Of a DNA stretch of 64,000 bases, positions 61,501-64,000 are shown piece after piece. A program made the translations under genes and the position numbers. Where the stretch lies: NCBI GenBank assembly GCA_027627225.1, contig CM051040.1, positions 26,075,634 through 26,139,633 on the forward strand. Direction: 5' to 3'. The notes beneath the pieces were generated by a model. The model was not told the origin of the DNA, made no database searches, and was given only the letters and a program-made list of their open reading frames with translations. Positions within the stretch are counted from its first letter, which is position 1; every line of letters begins with the position of its first letter. This stretch comes from Congeria kusceri (Eukaryota > Mollusca > Bivalvia > Myida > Dreissenidae).

Positions 61501-62519
61501 ACTCACTCAAGGAAAAGTACTTGCGTGTTTGCAATTAGATTGAGAACCCAATGTCACTATATTGTTAACATATCGTTCTAAATAAAAATAATGCTATTAT
61601 TTGAATTGATGAATATGAAGTAAGATTCTCATTAACAGCGTTCTTAAAACAGAACAGTTTGAAGTACATTCTTCATTCTTGTGTGTTAAGCATAAGAATG
61701 GGTTGGTGAGCATAAGAATGGGTTGGTGAGCATAAGAATGGGTTGGTGAGCATAAGAATGGGTTGGTGAGCATAAGAATGGGTTGGTAAATAGAGCCCTG
61801 AATGATGAGAGTTTTGAAAACAAAACCTACATTCACACAGCTGGCATTAATGTAGTCATCTTTAAGAGTTGTCAGTAATACTCTGGAGTTGTCATCTGCA
61901 AAGAAATATCGTTTTTCATTGACAATTCATAACTAGTGGGAAAAGAAGCATGAAATCTACAAAGAAAAATCATATTTGTTACGGTTTACAATTCATTTAC
62001 TGTGGATATTTAAAAAAGAAGCATGGACACATTACTTATTTTTCCTGCATTCAATAATATTTAGCTTGTACAAATTAACTCGACACTCGTGAACTCTATT
62101 AACATAAATTACAAGTTTAACAATACCATAACAATACTTTCAATGGGACACTCTTTCATTGATTTAACTTGATTTCAATACACAAACTAATATCTTCATT
62201 AAAATGTTTTTTAATACATTCATGCATACAGGTCAGTGGCATGTTAATGTGTTTGAGCTATACCTAATGACAACATTTACTGCAATTACAATTTGAACTA
62301 TATTTTACAGTTTAGGAACTATTTTTTCAGGTTGTTTATTGGAAGTCAAACAGCAGTGAATTTTGTTCTTTTTTATAAAAAACTCTGCGCGTTTCAAATT
62401 AGAATTCCAGTTCGCCACTTACATGGCATGATGTCCTGGTCCCTGTTTTTCATTGGGTAACACCGGGCGATGGCTAGCTTCTGTTGTCTACAGGCTCTTT
62501 CTTGCTCCTCCATCAGGTC
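54707..62519 (-). CDS. PTPN23: PTPN23 / HD-PTP orthologue, 3' part (eight coding exons, 5' end outside window)
   Basis: HD-PTP is a BRO1-domain protein that works with ESCRT in endosomal sorting of receptors. Only its phosphatase half is here. Exons, in gene order: 62519-62423, 61895-61831, 61149-61012, 59847-59719, 58317-58265, 57363-57259, 56029-55830, 55515-54707. Each join has AG/GT borders and keeps one frame, giving about 531 residues. Family marks are IARCYPMKNRDQDIMP, DDYINASC, IATQAPLP, TDFWLMV, HGPVQLTLQSV, LVHLHY, the P-loop VVHCGNGVGRTG, a helix ending RFCYE-like (KFCYE), and a C-terminus DPFWSLK like that of vertebrate HD-PTP. The WPD loop reads WPVSGYP, so the acid Asp is missing; P-loop Cys and Arg are kept. 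The BRO1, coiled-coil and proline-rich parts must lie past 64 kb. Introns hold several transposons. Confidence 0.93.
55830..56029 (-). CDS. PTPN23: PTPN23 exon: P-loop NGVGRTG and final phosphatase helices
   Basis: 200 bases, acceptor CTGTAG, donor GTAGTT. It completes HCGNGVGRTG and encodes the closing helices (MFQLIYVGMQEINHG, then RRHLILKQEQLKFCYE). Its acceptor and first about 35 bases are duplicated just upstream at 56083-56170. Confidence 0.95.
55995..56170. repeat. About 88-base tandem duplication across the PTPN23 P-loop exon start
   Basis: The end of the intron, the acceptor CTGTAG and about 35 coding bases of the 56029 exon are repeated at about 56083-56170 with few changes. Confidence 0.9.
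56373..56840. repeat. Intronic tandem array, three units of about 165 bases
   Basis: Units start TGTCAAAATACAAAAAGAGT and include GGGGAATGTTGCC, GAGTTGATGACAAA and GTTACAAAACTTTTGAATAT. Lies in the intron between the 57259-57363 and 55830-56029 exons. Confidence 0.9.
57259..57363 (-). CDS. PTPN23: PTPN23 exon: WPD-loop end through catalytic Cys
   Basis: 105 bases, acceptor TTTTCCAG, donor GTAAGA. It encodes SGYPEKKSHLLQFITEVH and then KPIVVHCG, so the catalytic HC lies at its 3' end and the P-loop is split by the next intron. Frame is open only in the phase set by its neighbours. Confidence 0.9.
58069..58240 (-). mobile_element. tRNA-Val-like SINE, copy 2, in a PTPN23 intron
   Basis: Same family as 52573-52750, more decayed: ATGGTCTAGTGGTAA A box, TTCACAA loop, then GTCTTGCGCATGAGACG. 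It lies in the same orientation as the gene and starts only about 25 bases after the donor of the 58265-58317 exon. Confidence 0.8.
58265..58317 (-). CDS. PTPN23: PTPN23 small exon ending in the WPD loop
   Basis: 53 bases, acceptor TTTGTAG, donor GTAAGG. It encodes TNTGRTLVHLHYSCWPV plus two bases, the family LVHLH strand running into the WPD loop. A second GT lies five bases earlier (after WPx), but using it would hit TGA in the next exon, so the later donor is chosen. Too short for ordinary ORF detection. Confidence 0.85.
58435..58626. repeat. 32-base minisatellite, about six copies
   Basis: GGGGGTAAATGTACACTCGA then TCCAGAATTTAT repeated, in the intron upstream of the 58317 exon. Confidence 0.93.
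59339..59710. mobile_element. hAT-like MITE next to a PTPN23 splice donor
   Basis: Ends CAGTGTCCGAA and TTCAGACACTG are inverted; TAATCTA flanks both sides (59332-59338 and 59711-59717). CAG-start ends suggest hAT, though hAT normally makes 8-base duplications and only 7 match here. Interior has repeated GGTAGCCC blocks; no coding. Confidence 0.8.
59719..59847 (-). CDS. PTPN23: PTPN23 exon: mid-phosphatase strands
   Basis: 129 bases (43 codons) from acceptor TTTTCAG to donor GTAGAT, encoding KFPVYIPLEKGE and HGPVQLTLQSV, which fit the HD-PTP segment before the WPD loop. The donor lies inside the target-site duplication of a transposon in the adjoining intron. Confidence 0.88.
59887..60142. 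mobile_element. Double-hairpin MITE, copy 4 (full length), in a PTPN23 intron
   Basis: Begins AGTCTTGGGAAAACCATGC, ends GATTTTCCCACGACACA, and contains both hairpins with a few mismatches. It lies just upstream, in gene sense, of the 59847 exon. Confidence 0.88.
60277..60537. mobile_element. MITE family A, copy 5, in a PTPN23 intron
   Basis: CTGGGCTGATATTTACACAG and CTTTGTGAATACAGGCCC form the inverted ends, with subterminal TTAACTTAAGTTGTACTTAA. Confidence 0.8.
61012..61149 (-). CDS. PTPN23: PTPN23 exon: IATQAPLP / DFWLMV phosphatase core
   Basis: 138 bases (46 codons) from acceptor TTCCAG to donor GTACTA. It encodes IATQAPLP and TDFWLMVCEQGVEVLVAL, the conserved tyrosine-phosphatase core strands and helix. 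Confidence 0.94.
61691..61788. repeat. 20-base minisatellite, five copies
   Basis: CATAAGAATGGGTTGGTGAG repeated five times, about 40 bases past the donor of the 61831 exon. Confidence 0.95.
61831..61895 (-). CDS. PTPN23: PTPN23 exon: DDYINAS substrate-loop motif
   Basis: 65 bases, acceptor TTTGCAG, donor GTAGGT. Joined to the previous exon it reads MPYDNSRVLLTTLKDDYINASCVN. DDYINAS is a near-universal tyrosine-phosphatase motif next to the substrate pocket. Frame phase fits both neighbours. Confidence 0.92.
62423..62519 (-). CDS. PTPN23: PTPN23 exon: linker into start of phosphatase domain
   Basis: 97 bases from acceptor TTCAG to donor GTAAGT. It encodes DLMEEQERACRQQ then KLAIARCYPMKNRDQDIMP, matching the entry of the HD-PTP phosphatase domain. 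It ends one base into a Tyr codon completed by the next exon. A 13-copy minisatellite abuts the acceptor directly. Confidence 0.9.
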
Positions 62520-62520
62520 C

Positions 62521-63014
62521 TGAACATTGCGAGAACGATAGAGACCATCAGTGATAACTGAACATAGTGAGAATGATAGAGACCATCATTGATAACTGAA
62601 CATAGTGAGAACGATAGAGACCATCATTGATAACTGAACATAGTGAGAATGATAGAGACCATCAGTGATAACTGAACATAGTGAGAACGATAGAGGCCAT
62701 CAGTGATAACTGAACATAGTGACAATGATAGAGACCATCAGTGATAACTGAACATAGTGAGAATGATAGAGACCATCATTGATAACTGAACATAGTGAGA
62801 ATGATAGAGACCATCATTGATAACTGAACATAGTGAGAATGATAGAGACCATCATTGATAACTGAACATAGTGAGAATGATAGAGACCATCAGTGATAAC
62901 TGAACATAGTGAGAATGATAGAGACCATCAGTGATAACTGAACATAGTGAGAATGATAGAGACCATCAGTGATAACTGAACATAGTGAGAATGATAGAGA
63001 CCATCAGTGATAAG
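62521..63014. repeat. 38-base minisatellite, 13 copies, abutting a PTPN23 acceptor
   Basis: Units TGAACATAGTGAGAATGATA plus GAGACCATCAGTGATAAC run head to tail. The first unit, the one touching the exon, supplies the real 3' splice site; read on the minus strand the other units also carry TATGTTCAG. Confidence 0.95.
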
Positions 63015-64000
63015 TCATTTACTAGTTCTATAGACAAGAAGATGCAGATAATGCCCCTATCAATATTTCCAGGGGAATTTGACTTATTTTATAATTGAGG
63101 TCTAATTCCCCACCCTTGAGCCAAAAATTTTTGTCTAAATCCCCGCAGTGTAAGATGCTTGGTGGAAGTGCATCTGCCATCTTGCGTCTGCCATCTTGAA
63201 GTTGTATGCAAAAGCCAGCGTTTTAATTCCACAATATTTATAGAGGAATCTAAAAACCAACCCCAGGACTTGGAATCATTTGGAATGTCAAATTCCCGCC
63301 TGTCAGGAATTGCTTTCAGTCCAACGTCCCGTATATGCCCACATCAACAAAAAATGCCAACACTGGTAAAAATTGGCACAAAATAGTTAGCACTAAGAAA
63401 TTGTGAGCAGGGCTTATACTGGGATTCATAGCTTATGAGGTCCTTTCATGCCGAAGCTGTATTATTTGTGGGGTGTGTCCCATCACCCTTACCTTATTAA
63501 CTTTTTCAGACACATCAAAATGTGGGACCAATTTGAAACATAGCTGCAATTTTGCAATTTATTTATTTTTACTGAAATATGTCATTATTTTGGTGTAGTA
63601 CTATACTGAGTTTGAATTCAATATAAAGGAGGAAACCCATCCCACTATAAAGGAGGAAACCCATCCCACTATAAAGGAGGAAACCCATCCCACTATAAAG
63701 GAGGAAACCCATCCCACTATAAAGGAGGAAACCCATCCCACTATAAAGGAGGAAACCCATCCCACTATAAAGGAGGAAACCCATCCCACTATAAAGGAGG
63801 AAACCCATCCCACTTGTATTATAACCAACAACCGAACTCGCATGCATCAAACCCATATCGCCTTCCAGACACCCTCATTTTGGTTATTTCAGTTGTGTCA
63901 TTTTCTCAACACTTCTGGGAAGGACACTGCCCATCCTCACACAAAGACCGCAACAAAATTCAGCAATTTTTACAGAAGGAAACCAAAAAGAAAGAACCCC
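63015..64000. other. PTPN23 intron continuing out of the window
   Basis: No further exon could be recognised. It includes a 24-base minisatellite at 63623-63814. The frame at 63159-63386 (plus) lacks features. Confidence 0.5.
63623..63814. repeat. 24-base minisatellite, eight copies
   Basis: Eight apparently identical units ATAAAGGAGGAAACCCATCC plus CACT. The unit length is a multiple of three, so frames stay open and mimic repeat proteins (MGFLLYSG). Confidence 0.96.

Noticed and set aside
63569..63856. Repeat protein reading MGFLLYSG eight times
   Set aside because: The 24-base minisatellite is open in several frames by arithmetic; it lies in a PTPN23 intron.

Overview
This window looks like nuclear DNA of an animal, most likely a bivalve mollusc. 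It is AT-rich, has spliced genes with GT-AG introns, carries single-exon rhodopsin-family receptors, and is full of short inverted-repeat elements, tRNA-derived SINEs, a Penelope-like element and minisatellites. A GC-rich double-hairpin repeat present four times is one I associate with dreissenid mussels; that species-level guess is from memory and is weak. No bacterial-type operon, CRISPR array or intact tRNA/rRNA gene was seen.

Layout. 0-6 kb: non-coding, with a 151-bp palindrome, a 1.2-kb element with inverted ends and a tandem array ending in a GGAC-rich tract. 6.2-7.4 kb: an intact single-exon class A GPCR on the plus strand. 7.4-15.9 kb: repeats and foldback elements. 15.9-30.9 kb: two copies of one segment. 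The left copy carries a broken GPCR gene (minus strand, about 20.3-21.2 kb) and the right copy carries its intact paralogue (29.6-30.7 kb). Part of the left copy is inverted, and several small transposons are present in only one copy. 31-36 kb: tRNA-bearing and inverted-repeat elements, microsatellites and tandem arrays. 40.7-43.3 kb: a decayed LINE. 44.3-46.6 kb: a decayed Penelope-like element with GIY-YIG endonuclease, minus strand. 48-53 kb: SINEs and small repeats. 54.7 kb to the window end: the 3' part of a spliced minus-strand gene, recognised as PTPN23 (HD-PTP). Eight coding exons cover the whole tyrosine-phosphatase domain and the C-terminal tail; the BRO1 half lies beyond the window.

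The three receptor loci form one small family with shared oddities: Asp of DRY replaced, LPLP in place of the TM6 CWxP, and an extracellular CxxCxxxC cluster. The two functional receptors are unrelated to PTPN23 in function; nothing suggests co-regulation. The PTPN23 phosphatase domain keeps the catalytic Cys and Arg but has Val where the WPD loop normally has its acid Asp, so it probably acts as a scaffold. Its introns have been colonised by transposons and minisatellites right up to splice sites.

All exon joins and element ends were worked out by eye and by reading-frame continuity; no alignment or database search was run.
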